From Mycobacterium sp. PO1 (GTDB taxonomy: Bacteria > Actinomycetota > Actinomycetes > Mycobacteriales > Mycobacteriaceae): a DNA stretch of 64,000 bases. Shown piece after piece: positions 34,992-44,629 of the stretch. A program made the translations under genes and the position numbers. Below the pieces are notes generated by a model. It worked only from the letters and a program-made list of their open reading frames with translations, was not told the DNA's origin and made no database searches. Within the stretch, counting starts at the first letter, position 1, and every line of letters starts with the position of its first letter. The DNA lies in assembly GCF_017312405.1 (NCBI RefSeq), contig NZ_BLTG01000011.1, positions 243-64,242 on the forward strand, written 5' to 3'.

Positions 34992-35603
34992 ATGTTCGAA
35001 GGACCCGTCCAGGATCTGATCGACGAGCTGGGCAAACTGCCCGGTATCGGGCCCAAGAGCGCCCAGCGGATCGCGTTTCATCTGCTGTCGGTCGAACCGC
35101 CTGACATCGACCGGCTCACCGCGGTGCTCGGCAAGATCCGCGACGGGGTGACGTTCTGCGAGGTGTGCGGCAACGTCAGCGACGAGGAACGGTGTCGAAT
35201 CTGCAGCGATCCGCGCCGCGACGCGTCGCTGGTGTGCGTCGTCGAGGAGCCCAAGGACGTGCAGGCGGTGGAACGCACCCGGGAGTTCCGGGGGCGCTAC
35301 CACGTGCTGGGCGGGGCGCTGGACCCGCTGTCGGGCATCGGACCCGATCAGCTGCGGATCCGCGAGCTGCTCAACCGCCTCGGTGAGCGTGTCGACGGTG
35401 TCGACGTCGCCGAGGTGATCATCGCGACCGATCCGAACACCGAGGGGGAGGCCACGGCGACCTACCTGGTGCGGATGTTGCGCGACATTCCCGGACTGGC
35501 CGTCACGCGTATCGCGTCGGGCCTGCCCATGGGCGGGGATCTGGAGTTCGCCGACGAGCTCACGCTGGGACGCGCGCTGGCCGGCCGCCGCGCGCTTGCC
35601 TGA
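34992..35603 (+). CDS. recR: Recombination mediator RecR
   Basis: 203 aa. N-terminal helix-hairpin-helix ([20 protein letters not shown]), four-cysteine zinc finger ([16 protein letters not shown]), then a Toprim domain ([35 protein letters not shown]). With RecO (and RecF) it loads RecA on SSB-coated gaps. Its stop codon lies inside the first unit of a 25-bp tandem repeat. Confidence 0.96.
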   Translation: MFEGPVQDLIDELGKLPGIGPKSAQRIAFHLLSVEPPDIDRLTAVLGKIRDGVTFCEVCGNVSDEERCRICSDPRRDASLVCVVEEPKDVQAVERTREFRGRYHVLGGALDPLSGIGPDQLRIRELLNRLGERVDGVDVAEVIIATDPNTEGEATATYLVRMLRDIPGLAVTRIASGLPMGGDLEFADELTLGRALAGRRALA

Positions 35604-35670
35604 TTCGCGGCTCGCCGCGGTGGCTTGATTCGCGGCTCGCCGCGGTGGCTTGATTCGCGGCTCGCCGCGG
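35601..35670 (+). repeat. Three tandem 25-bp repeats at the recR 3' end
   Basis: Units start at 35601, 35626 and 35651 (TGATTCGCGG CTCGCCGCGG...). The third diverges after 20 bases. Each unit contains the small dyad CGCGGC-TC-GCCGCG. The first base triplet is the recR stop codon. Function unknown; could act as a stacked-hairpin terminator or be replication slippage. Confidence 0.85.
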
Positions 35671-35671
35671 C

Positions 35672-35726
35672 GAGATCCGACTTTTGCAGAGCCCCACTCG
35701 GGCGATGCCTGCAAAACTCGGATCTC
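35672..35726. terminator. Long imperfect hairpin between recR and the DUF559-like gene
   Basis: Arms GAGATCCGACTTTTGCAG (35672-35689) and CTGCAAAACTCGGATCTC (35709-35726) pair over 18 bp with one mismatch, loop 19 nt. There is no U-tract after it on either strand, so it is a terminator only by structure. It could also be a remnant of a small inverted-repeat element, because it abuts tandem repeats. Confidence 0.55.
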
Positions 35727-35761
35727 GTGGGCTTGTCGGTGGGGCTTGCCACCCTCTGTCC

Positions 35762-36649
35762 ATGGGGAAAGTCATCCTCGGCGGCGAAGCCGTCAAGGCC
35801 GGGGTGGTCACGCGCCACGAACTGCAGCGGTCCTACGCGCCCTTGTATCGCGGCGTGTATGTCCGCAGGGGTGCGGAGGTGACACTGCGCGACCGCACCA
35901 TCGGGGCCTGGCTGGCCACGGGACGCAGGGGTGTCGTGGCCGGCGTCGCCGCCTCGGCTTTGCATGGCGCGCCATGGGTCGACGCGGAACAGCCGGTCGA
36001 GATCTCCGGCGTCAAGTGCCTGCCCCAGCCCGGTCTCGTTCCCCGCGCCGAGCAGATCGCCGATCACGAGACCACTCACCGCGCCGGTCTGCCGGTCACC
36101 ACGCGGATACGCACCGCCTATGACCTCGGGCGGCACCTCGACCGAACGGAGGCCTTGGCCCGCCTCGACGCACTGATGTGGAATCAGTGGTTCGACGTCG
36201 CCGAGGTGCTGAAGCTGGCCGAGCGCAGACCGCGCGCCCGCGGGTTGACCCAGCTGCGGCAACTGCTGCCGCTCGTCGACGGCGGAGCCGCCTCGCCGCG
36301 CGAGAGCCGGATTCGACTCTGGTTGACGGACTGTGGCTTTCCCCGGCCGCACACCCAACACCCCGTGGTGGTCGGATCACGGCCGGTCGCGTTCCTGGAT
36401 TTGGCTTGGCCCGACTACGGGGTGGCTGTCGAATACGACGGCGACCATCACCGCAAGGACCGCAGGCAATACGTCAAGGACATCGAGCGGTTGCGCATGC
36501 TCGACGAACTGGGCTGGATCGTCATCCGGGTGATCGCCGAGCAGCGGCCGAAAGAGTGGCTCGACCGGGTCGAGAAGGCGTTGCTGAATCGGGGCTGCCG
36601 GTTCGACGTCACCGACCTGCAGAGGTTCGTCCGGCTGACAGCGGCCTGA
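35762..36649 (+). CDS. AbiEi-like N-terminal plus DUF559-like (PD-(D/E)XK) protein
   Basis: 295 aa from ATG 35762, the start that gives the length of its M. tuberculosis counterpart Rv3714c; an upstream in-frame start falls inside a hairpin. The N-terminal half (GVVTRHELQRSYAPLYRGVYV) resembles the winged-helix region of AbiEi/type IV antitoxin-like proteins. The C-terminal end carries VAVEYDGDHHRKDRRQYVKD and LDELGWIVIRV, the Vsr/DUF559 nuclease-like core with a candidate E-x-D metal site. Function unproven; no toxin partner is adjacent. Confidence 0.7.
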   Translation: MGKVILGGEAVKAGVVTRHELQRSYAPLYRGVYVRRGAEVTLRDRTIGAWLATGRRGVVAGVAASALHGAPWVDAEQPVEISGVKCLPQPGLVPRAEQIADHETTHRAGLPVTTRIRTAYDLGRHLDRTEALARLDALMWNQWFDVAEVLKLAERRPRARGLTQLRQLLPLVDGGAASPRESRIRLWLTDCGFPRPHTQHPVVVGSRPVAFLDLAWPDYGVAVEYDGDHHRKDRRQYVKDIERLRMLDELGWIVIRVIAEQRPKEWLDRVEKALLNRGCRFDVTDLQRFVRLTAA

Positions 36650-36656
36650 TCCGCGG

Positions 36657-37373
36657 CTACACCCGCCGGGGCGCGGCGAGGCGTTCCCGACGCAGCTGCG
36701 CCACCTCCGGTAGCTCCAGCGGAGTCAGCGGGCCGACCACCTCGGCCAGCAGATGGTCGGCCAGTTCGGGATTGCGCGCCAGGCAGCAGCCGTGCAGGTA
36801 GGTGGCGATCACGCTGCCCTGCACCGCACCGTCGATGCCGTCACCGGCGCGGTTGCCCGCGCCTTTGGACACCGCAGCCAGCGGTCGGGCCTGCGGCCCG
36901 AGAACTGTTCCGCCGCGGTGGTTCTCGAACCCGGTCAGCGGCTCGCTGAGCGCGTCGATCAGCGGTGTCGCAGCCACTTCGCCGATGGTGCGTTCGGGCT
37001 GCGGAGACGTGGTGACGTCCAGGACACCGACGCCGTCGACGCGTTCCCCGGCCGACGTCTCGTACCAATGGCCCAGGACCTGGATGGCCGCACAGATCGC
37101 GAGCACCGGGGCCCCGCGCGAAACCGCTTGCTGCAGGCCGGGATAGCGGATCAGATGCTTGGTGGCCAGCCGCTGGGCGTAGTCTTCGGCGCCGCCGAGG
37201 GTGTAGAGGTCGAGCTCGGCAGGCACCGGGTCGTCGAGGGTGATCTCCACGATTTCGGCGGCGATTCCGCGCAGCCGCAGACGTTCCCGCAGCACCACCG
37301 AGTTGCCGCTGTCCCCATAGGTGCCCATCACGTCGGGCAGCACCAGCCCGATCCGCACCGCCGACTCGGTCAT
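36657..37373 (-). CDS. gatD: Lipid II isoglutaminyl synthase, glutamine amidotransferase subunit
   Basis: 238 aa from ATG 37373, overlapping the murT stop by ATGA. It is a class I glutamine amidotransferase of the CobB/CobQ type: nucleophile C94 in PVLAICAAIQVLGHWY and catalytic H194 in ATYLHGCCLARNPEL. GatD hydrolyses glutamine and passes ammonia to MurT, which amidates the D-glutamate alpha-carboxyl in lipid II (D-iGln). Earlier annotations call it CobQ2; the murT neighbour makes the peptidoglycan role the right one. Confidence 0.93.
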   Translation of the reverse strand: MTESAVRIGLVLPDVMGTYGDSGNSVVLRERLRLRGIAAEIVEITLDDPVPAELDLYTLGGAEDYAQRLATKHLIRYPGLQQAVSRGAPVLAICAAIQVLGHWYETSAGERVDGVGVLDVTTSPQPERTIGEVAATPLIDALSEPLTGFENHRGGTVLGPQARPLAAVSKGAGNRAGDGIDGAVQGSVIATYLHGCCLARNPELADHLLAEVVGPLTPLELPEVAQLRRERLAAPRRV

Positions 37374-38590
37374 GGCAACCGCCGGTTCAACTGGAGGAAC
37401 GCCGTGTAGTTGGCCAACACCTCGACGTGCCCGGGCGGGCACGACTCGATCGCCCGCATCGTGTCGTGCACCAGGGTGTGCTCGACGCCGGCGTAACCGA
37501 GGCGCACCGCCAGATCGGTGCCGCGCTCGCCGGCGGCCACCACGGCCGTCGACTCGAAATGCTCGAACCGCACGTCCCACAGCCACGACAGGTCCTCCCC
37601 GTCGGGGACCTGGCCGTTGACCGCGATCACCACCCCCGCCGCGTCGCGGTCGACCATCGACAGCGCCTCCTGCCAACCGGCGGGATTCTTGGCCAGCAGC
37701 ACCCGGGCCGTGTGTGCGCCCACACGCACCGTCCGGTACCGGCCCGCGACCTCGTCGACGGCGGACGCGGCGGCCACCGCGGCGGCGGGATCGGCGCCCA
37801 GGGCGACCGCCGCGGCGACCGCCTGGGTGGCGTTGCCGCGGTTCACCGCGCCCGGCAGCGTCAGCGTCATCGGCAAGGACAGGCCGTCGGGGCCGTGGAT
37901 GTGGGTGTCGTCGAACCACCAGTGCGGGGTAGGCCGCTTGAAGTCGCACCCGGTGGAATACCAGTGCGCCTGCTCGCGGACGATGATCTCCCCCGAGCGG
38001 GGACAGCTCACCGAATCACCCGCCCACCCGCCGCCGGCGGCCACCCACACCACGTTCGGGCTGTCGTAGGCGGCCGACGTCATCAGCACGTCGTCGCAGT
38101 TGGCGACGACCACTGCGCCCGGGTGGCGGGCCAGGCCGGCGCGCAGCGTGCGTTCGATGTGGTTGATCTCGCCCACCCGGTCGAGTTGGTCGCGGGACAG
38201 GTTCAGCAGCACCAGCACTGCGGGGGACACCGCATCCGACACGTGCGGGACGTGCATCTCGTCGACCTCGAGCGCGGCCAGCGACGCCGTCGGGGCCGCG
38301 GCGAGCGCGGCGACCAGCCCGGCGTCCATGTTCGCGCCCTCGGCGTTGGTGGCGACGTCGCCCATCGTGGCCAGCGCGGCGGCCGTCATCCGCGTGGTCG
38401 TGGACTTGCCGTTGGTACCGGTGATGACGACGGTGCGCCGGCCCTGGCCGAGCTGGCCCAGGATGGATCGGTCCAGCGTCATCGCGACCAACCCGCCGAT
38501 CATCGCGCCGGCGCCCCGGCCGGTGATCCGCGACGCCCACCGCGCGGCGGCACCGGCCGACAGCGCGACGCGACCGCGTGGGGTGACCAT
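37370..38590 (-). CDS. murT: Lipid II isoglutaminyl synthase, Mur ligase-like subunit
   Basis: 406 aa. Mur ligase central domain with P-loop VVITGTNGKSTTTRM (about 53-67) and LNLSRDQLDRVGEINHIERT; the C-terminal DUF1727 region is present. MurT activates the D-Glu carboxylate with ATP. The small ribbon inserted in family members usually has two CxxC pairs; here only C196 (SCPRSG) and C215 (STGCDFKRP) are seen, so zinc binding may be lost or incomplete. It is co-transcribed with gatD on the minus strand. Confidence 0.92.
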   Translation of the reverse strand: MVTPRGRVALSAGAAARWASRITGRGAGAMIGGLVAMTLDRSILGQLGQGRRTVVITGTNGKSTTTRMTAAALATMGDVATNAEGANMDAGLVAALAAAPTASLAALEVDEMHVPHVSDAVSPAVLVLLNLSRDQLDRVGEINHIERTLRAGLARHPGAVVVANCDDVLMTSAAYDSPNVVWVAAGGGWAGDSVSCPRSGEIIVREQAHWYSTGCDFKRPTPHWWFDDTHIHGPDGLSLPMTLTLPGAVNRGNATQAVAAAVALGADPAAAVAAASAVDEVAGRYRTVRVGAHTARVLLAKNPAGWQEALSMVDRDAAGVVIAVNGQVPDGEDLSWLWDVRFEHFESTAVVAAGERGTDLAVRLGYAGVEHTLVHDTMRAIESCPPGHVEVLANYTAFLQLNRRLP

Positions 38591-38667
38591 TCCGGGGAGT
38601 TTAGAAGAAGCGCCGACACGCGGCTGATGGAGCAGGCCTTGTCAGGGGTGCGTGCCATGCTCGAAAC

Positions 38668-39669
38668 GTGAGCTCAACCGGTGGATGCGAGTGGGGAAGA
38701 CCCGCCGACCAGCCCGGAACCGGCTGGGCTGTGGTGGACGTCGAGACGTCCGGTTTCCGGCCCGGTCAGGCGCGCATCGTCAGTGTCGCGGCACTGGCTC
38801 TCAGCGACGACGGCAACGTCGAGAAGAGCCTGTACAGCCTGCTGAACCCCGGCGTCGACCCCGGTCCCACACACGTGCACGGGTTGACCGCCGAGATGCT
38901 GGCCGGTCAGCCGACGTTCGGTGACGTGGCGGCCGATCTCGTCGAGGTGCTGCGGGGGCGCACGCTGGTCGCCCACAACGTCGGGTTCGACTACTCGTTC
39001 CTGGCGGCCGAGGCCGAGCTGGTGGACGTCGAGCTGCCTGTCGAGGACGTGATGTGCACCGTCGAGTTGGCCCGACGGCTCGATCTCGGCCTGGCCAACC
39101 TGCGCCTGGAGACGCTGGCGCGGCACTGGGGGATCAGCCAGATGCGCCCCCATGACGCACTGGACGATGCGATGGTGCTCGCACAGATCCTCAAACCGGT
39201 GCTGGTCCGCGCCCGGGAGCGCAGGGTGTGGCTACCGGTGCACCCGGTCACGCGCCGATCCTGGCCCAACGGGCGGGTGACCCATGACGAGCTGCATCCG
39301 CTGAAGGTGGTGGCGGCGCGGCGACCGTGCCCGTACGCCAATCCCGGCCGTTTCGTGCCGCAACGGCCGCTGGTGCAGGGCATGCGCGTCGGCCTCGCCG
39401 GGGTGCAGGGCCGCACCTACGAGGAGCTCCTCGAACGGATCCTGCACGCCGGTCTGGCCTACACCGAGACGGTCGACCAGCACACCTCCCTGATCGTCTG
39501 TGACGAGACGAGCCCCGAGCAGGGCAAGGGCTACCAGGCCGCCGGCCTCGGTGTGCCGCTGGTCTGCACCGCCGACTTCATCGACCTGCTGGACACGGTG
39601 GTCGGCGGCGCCGACATCGAGGCGTTCACCGACACCACCACCGTCGACGACCAGTTCACGCTCTTCTGA
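38668..39669 (+). CDS. DEDDh (DnaQ-like) 3'-5' exonuclease with BRCT domain
   Basis: 333 aa, GTG at 38668. Exo I GWAVVDVETSGF (D24, E26), Exo II LVAHNVGFDYSFL, Exo III MRPHDALDDAMVL with the DEDDh histidine. A BRCT-like segment follows at about 240-315 (GMRVGLAGVQGRTYEELLERIL, ETVDQHTSLIVCDE). The last five residues, QFTLF, match the beta-clamp-binding consensus. Orthologue of Rv3711c. It may proofread or process DNA ends while docked on the sliding clamp; mycobacterial replicative proofreading itself is done by DnaE1's PHP domain. Confidence 0.88.
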   Translation: MSSTGGCEWGRPADQPGTGWAVVDVETSGFRPGQARIVSVAALALSDDGNVEKSLYSLLNPGVDPGPTHVHGLTAEMLAGQPTFGDVAADLVEVLRGRTLVAHNVGFDYSFLAAEAELVDVELPVEDVMCTVELARRLDLGLANLRLETLARHWGISQMRPHDALDDAMVLAQILKPVLVRARERRVWLPVHPVTRRSWPNGRVTHDELHPLKVVAARRPCPYANPGRFVPQRPLVQGMRVGLAGVQGRTYEELLERILHAGLAYTETVDQHTSLIVCDETSPEQGKGYQAAGLGVPLVCTADFIDLLDTVVGGADIEAFTDTTTVDDQFTLF

Positions 39670-39678
39670 GGGCCGCTC

Positions 39679-40062
39679 TCAGCTCAGCGCCTTGGCCTTC
39701 AGCGTGTCGAATTCGGCCTGCGAGATCGTGCCGGTCTCCAGCAGGTTCTTGGCGTCGGCGATCTCCTGAGCCGGAGATCTGCCCGCGGCATTCTTGATGT
39801 AGTCGTCGGTCTCCCGCTTGGCTGCCATCGCCTGCTCGCGGGCCCGCTCGGCCATGCCCTTGCCGCGGGCGATCAGGTAGACCAGCGCCGTCAGGTAGGG
39901 CAGCACGATCAGGAAGATCACCCAGATCGCCTTGACCCAGCCGGAGGTCTTGTGGTCGCGCCAGAACAGGTCGACCAGGATGTTGAACAGGATCATCAGG
40001 TACGCGATGAACGCGAAGATGACCAGCGTGGTCCAGAGGAAGTCCCAGAACGTATTCCACAT
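39679..40062 (-). CDS. Small membrane protein with PLDc_N-like helices and SHOCT domain
   Basis: 127 aa. Two N-terminal hydrophobic helices (LVIFAFIAYLMILFNILVDL and AIWVIFLIVLPYLTALVYLI) are followed by a charged linker. The C-terminal SHOCT motif reads EIADAKNLLETGTISQAEFDTLKAKAL. SHOCT proteins often contribute to oligomerisation or membrane homeostasis. It is convergent with the exonuclease gene (9-base gap). Confidence 0.85.
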   Translation of the reverse strand: MWNTFWDFLWTTLVIFAFIAYLMILFNILVDLFWRDHKTSGWVKAIWVIFLIVLPYLTALVYLIARGKGMAERAREQAMAAKRETDDYIKNAAGRSPAQEIADAKNLLETGTISQAEFDTLKAKALS

Positions 40063-40173
40063 GACGGCTACTCCTTAACCGTGGTCGGTGCTGTCTGCGC
40101 CGGCGTCAGTTAAACACGGGCCGGGGGAGGGACGGAGCAGGGTCGCCGGGTTGTGACGGCGTTGTGATGAGGG

Positions 40174-40650
40174 TCATCGGCTGTTCAGACGCTGGCGCAG
40201 CACCGAGGCCAGCGACTCGCCGCCGGTGCGGTAACCCCTGATGGGAACGTGTGTCACCGGGTCGAAGAAACCGACCCTGCCGAGCTGCTCGGCCAGTCGG
40301 CAGCGAAACCCCGGCTCAGCGCCGGGCCGGAACACGATCCGCACATGCGACTTCGCCAGGAATCCGACCGGCGTGAACTCGGCGACGTCCGCCCAGCGGT
40401 AGGCGCGCCCGGCGTGGGTGAACCCCTGCTCACCCAGCACCAGGCCGTCGGTGGCCAGCGCCTGCACGGCGGCGACGAACACGGTGCCGAACATCGCCAG
40501 CGCGACCAGCACCAGCGGCAGGTACACCAGACCGGTGACCCCGGCGACGGCAGCACCCCCGAGCAGAAGCGCGGCGGTGATCGCGACGCTGGAGCCGACC
40601 AACTGGAACAGCCAGTGCGACCGTGCCAACGGCACGACGGTTGTGCTCAC
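40174..40650 (-). CDS. Membrane protein with PH-like domain, function unknown
   Basis: 158 aa from GTG 40650, 14 bases after the leuA stop; longer in-frame readings would run into leuA. Two hydrophobic helices at about 10-60 (WLFQLVGSSVAITAALLLGG and YLPLVLVALAMFGTVFVAAV) are followed by a bacterial-PH-like beta domain (LVLGEQGFTHAGRAYRWADV). It is likely co-transcribed with leuA, but nothing in its sequence suggests a leucine-pathway role. Confidence 0.68.
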   Translation of the reverse strand: MSTTVVPLARSHWLFQLVGSSVAITAALLLGGAAVAGVTGLVYLPLVLVALAMFGTVFVAAVQALATDGLVLGEQGFTHAGRAYRWADVAEFTPVGFLAKSHVRIVFRPGAEPGFRCRLAEQLGRVGFFDPVTHVPIRGYRTGGESLASVLRQRLNSR

Positions 40651-40664
40651 CGCTGCCGTGTCAC

Positions 40665-42494
<1,830 letters not shown>

Positions 42495-42533
42495 TCAGGT
42501 CTGGGGGACTTCGACCGGCGCATCGCGAAACAC

Positions 42534-42571
42534 CCGCGACGGGAAGCCGGTCTGATCAGACCCCGTCGCGG
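42534..42571 (-). promoter_or_regulatory. Candidate leuA attenuator hairpin
   Basis: Arms CCGCGACGGG and CCCGTCGCGG pair perfectly over 10 bp, enclosing the palindrome GGTCTGATCAGACC. The 5' arm and inner dyad overlap the last codons and stop of the leader peptide, so ribosome position can change folding. No classical U-run follows, only TGTTTC. Confidence 0.65.
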
Positions 42572-42597
42572 CGTCCGAGAAGGAGCACCCGCTGCAC
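42556..42597 (-). CDS. Leucine leader peptide (13 codons)
   Basis: GTG start, encoding MQRVLLLGRRDGV then TGA. Three consecutive Leu codons (CTC CTT CTC) sit at positions 5-7, directly upstream of the attenuator hairpin and 73 bases before leuA. The GTG is 7 bases after a TACAGT -10 box, so the mRNA would be leaderless. Leucyl-tRNA shortage would stall the ribosome at the Leu codons and alter the hairpin. Leucine-dependent attenuation of leuA has been predicted in actinobacteria; this exact peptide is read from sequence. Confidence 0.7.
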   Translation of the reverse strand: MQRVLLLGRRDGV

Positions 42598-42604
42598 GCG
42601 ACTC

Positions 42605-42633
42605 ACTGTACTCCCGGGCTGCGAGATGCCCAA
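42605..42633 (-). promoter_or_regulatory. leuA promoter: TTGGGC-N17-TACAGT
   Basis: On the minus strand, -35 TTGGGC (42628-42633), a 17-base spacer and -10 TACAGT (42605-42610). The predicted start site is the G of the leader GTG at 42597. An inverted repeat GAGATGC-N6-GCGTCTC (42623-42642, one mismatch) overlaps the -35 and could be an operator. Confidence 0.6.
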
Positions 42634-42717
42634 ATGCGTCTCACCCCCGTTGAGACTGCGGTCAGCGTGCCCGCTACTCGCACTTTCCCGCGCTGGCTGC
42701 AGTCTGAACGGCAACCG

Positions 42718-43446
42718 TCAGACCTGGGAGTCGGGGAACGCGATCACCGACAAAAACCTGATCGGCACCTCGACCAGGTCGACGGGGCCGTGCGCGCCCT
42801 CGCCGTCGAGCTGCAACGAGTCGCCGGCATGCAGCCGGTAGACCGTGCGGCTGTGGCTGTAGTCCATGACACCTTCGAGCATGTAGATGAACTCGGTGCC
42901 CGGGTGCTGGAACAACGGGTAGGTCTGGCTCTTCTCCGACAGCGTGACGTGCAGGCACTCGAGGCGTTTGTGTTCCCCGCGCAGCGAGCCCAGCAGCTGG
43001 TACTCGTGGCCCTCGCGGGTGCCTTCCCGCACGATGCGCGCGCCGGTGCCGGACTTGGTGAACGCGGCCGGCCGCTCCACGTCGGCGCCGCGGAACAGGC
43101 TGGTCACCGGCACATCGAACCCCTTGGCGAGCAGCGCGAGGGTGGACAGGCTGCACGAGGTCTGGGCGTTCTCGATCTTGCTCATCATCGCCTTGGAGAT
43201 CCCGACGCGCGCGGCGGTCTCGGCGACGGTCAACCCCTGCTGCAGACGGAGCTGACGGACGTTGTGTCCGATCGCCGCCTCGATCTCGAGTTCGTCGACG
43301 GGGGCGGCGGGGTCGCGGTCCCGGGCCGTGCCCGACCTGTTGCGAAGCAACGAATCGGATTCTGCGCGAAGCAACGAATCGGATTCTGCGCGAAGCGGGT
43401 CGTTGCCGTCGGAGGAGTCCACAGCTAGATGTCTAGCGCATCTCAC
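42718..43446 (-). CDS. XRE-family regulator with C-terminal cupin domain
   Basis: 242 aa from ATG 43446, which has GGAG 8 bases upstream inside the preceding gene (14-bp overlap); GTG 43422 is an alternative. The N-terminal 35 residues include a duplicated AESDSLLR segment. The HTH is at about 60-115 (GHNVRQLRLQQGLTVAETAA, GISKAMMSKIENAQTSCSLS) and a cupin at about 165-235 (HPGTEFIYMLEGVMDYSH). This HTH-cupin layout is common in regulators of amine or amino acid catabolism. As the last gene of the operon, it probably controls the amine/nitrogen genes upstream. Confidence 0.85.
   Translation of the reverse strand: MRCARHLAVDSSDGNDPLRAESDSLLRAESDSLLRNRSGTARDRDPAAPVDELEIEAAIGHNVRQLRLQQGLTVAETAARVGISKAMMSKIENAQTSCSLSTLALLAKGFDVPVTSLFRGADVERPAAFTKSGTGARIVREGTREGHEYQLLGSLRGEHKRLECLHVTLSEKSQTYPLFQHPGTEFIYMLEGVMDYSHSRTVYRLHAGDSLQLDGEGAHGPVDLVEVPIRFLSVIAFPDSQV
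43343..43390 (-). repeat. In-frame 24-bp tandem duplication in the XRE regulator gene
   Basis: Two identical 24-bp units (43343-43366, 43367-43390) encode AESDSLLR twice in the N-terminal extension of the regulator. The exact identity suggests a recent slippage event. Confidence 0.85.
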
Positions 43447-44629
43447 CCGCTCCGACGTAGGGGTAGGGGGTGGTGAGCAGCTCGCCGTCGGCGAAGCGGG
43501 AGAAGCGGAAGTCCGATTCCGGGATGCGCGGGTCGCTGCTGCGACCGTCGATCACGAGGTCGGCGACCAGCCGGCCGACCGCCGGCGCGATCTTGAAGCC
43601 GTGTCCGCTGAAGCCGGCAGCGATCACCAGCCCGTCCAACGGGCCGGGGGAGATCACCGGGTTCCAGTCCGGTGTGACGTCGTAACAGCCGGCGTAGCTG
43701 CTCGAGATCGCCGCGTCGGGGAAGCCGGGGAAGCGGGTGCCGACCTTGTCCACGGTCACGTCGACGAACGCCTCGGTGGCGCGGTTGAGGTAGCTGTCGG
43801 GGTCGGCGTCCTCGGTGTGCGCGAGGTCGCTGTTGCCGAACAGGATCTCCCCGCCCACCTCGGGGCGCACGTACTGCAGCGACACCAGATCGGAGAACAC
43901 CGGAAGCCGGCTCACAGCGGCGCTGTCGATACCGGGATCGATCAGCACGATCTGTTCGCGGACCACGCGGATCGGCATGTCGATGCCGTAGGGCGCCAGG
44001 AACGGCCGGGTCCACACCCCGGTCGCGACGACCACGGTGCCGGCCGAGATCTCGCTGCCGTCGGCCAGGCGCACACCGGTGACGCGCTCGCCGTCGACCA
44101 GCAACCCGGCGGCCGGGCTGCCCTGGCGCACCCGCGCTCCGGCGCTGCGCGCCGAGGCGGAGAACGCCTGCGCGGTCTGGTAGGCGTCGCCGTACCCGCC
44201 GCGGGACTCCCACCCGAACGCCGCGAACGGGGTCAGATCGGCGTAGGGCCACAGGCGGGCCACCTCGGCGTGGTCGATCTCCTCGGTGTCGACTCCCACG
44301 GACCGTTGTGCGGCCAGGCTCTTGCGCAACGCGTCCACGTTGGCGTCGGCGACGCCGACGACGTAGCCGGTCTGCCGGAACCCGATGTCGGTGCCGAAGA
44401 GATCCTGGGCGTTCTCGAACACCTCCAAGCCCGCGGCGGCCATGGCGGCCAGCGAGCTGACGCCGTAGTGGCAGCGCACGATTCCGCTGGACTTGCCCGT
44501 CATCCCGGAGCCGACGGTGCCGCGTTCGGCGACCACCACCTCGGTGACGCCGCGCCGGCTCAGCGCCCACGCCGCCGCGCAGCCTTCCAGACCGCCGCCG
44601 ATGACGACGACGTCCGCGGTCTCGGTCAC
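43433..44629 (-). CDS. FAD-dependent oxidoreductase of the DAO/sarcosine oxidase beta family
   Basis: 398 aa, GTG start overlapping the preceding stop (GTGA). N-terminal Rossmann motif ADVVVIGGGLEGCAAAWALSRRG, then GMTGKSSGIVRCHYGVSSLA and the C-terminal DGLVIAAGFSGHGFKIAPAVG flavin loop. These match D-amino acid oxidase/sarcosine oxidase beta/glycine oxidase relatives. In canonical N-methylglutamate systems a four-subunit dehydrogenase (MgdABCD) acts here; this single-chain enzyme could replace it, oxidising an N-alkylated amino acid to glutamate and an aldehyde. That role is inferred only from context. Confidence 0.82.
   Translation of the reverse strand: MTETADVVVIGGGLEGCAAAWALSRRGVTEVVVAERGTVGSGMTGKSSGIVRCHYGVSSLAAMAAAGLEVFENAQDLFGTDIGFRQTGYVVGVADANVDALRKSLAAQRSVGVDTEEIDHAEVARLWPYADLTPFAAFGWESRGGYGDAYQTAQAFSASARSAGARVRQGSPAAGLLVDGERVTGVRLADGSEISAGTVVVATGVWTRPFLAPYGIDMPIRVVREQIVLIDPGIDSAAVSRLPVFSDLVSLQYVRPEVGGEILFGNSDLAHTEDADPDSYLNRATEAFVDVTVDKVGTRFPGFPDAAISSSYAGCYDVTPDWNPVISPGPLDGLVIAAGFSGHGFKIAPAVGRLVADLVIDGRSSDPRIPESDFRFSRFADGELLTTPYPYVGAGEMR

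Noticed and set aside
43424..43437. Inverted repeat GCTAGA-TG-TCTAGC near the XRE regulator start
   Set aside because: With the better-supported ATG at 43446 it lies within coding sequence, and no promoter is seen around it.
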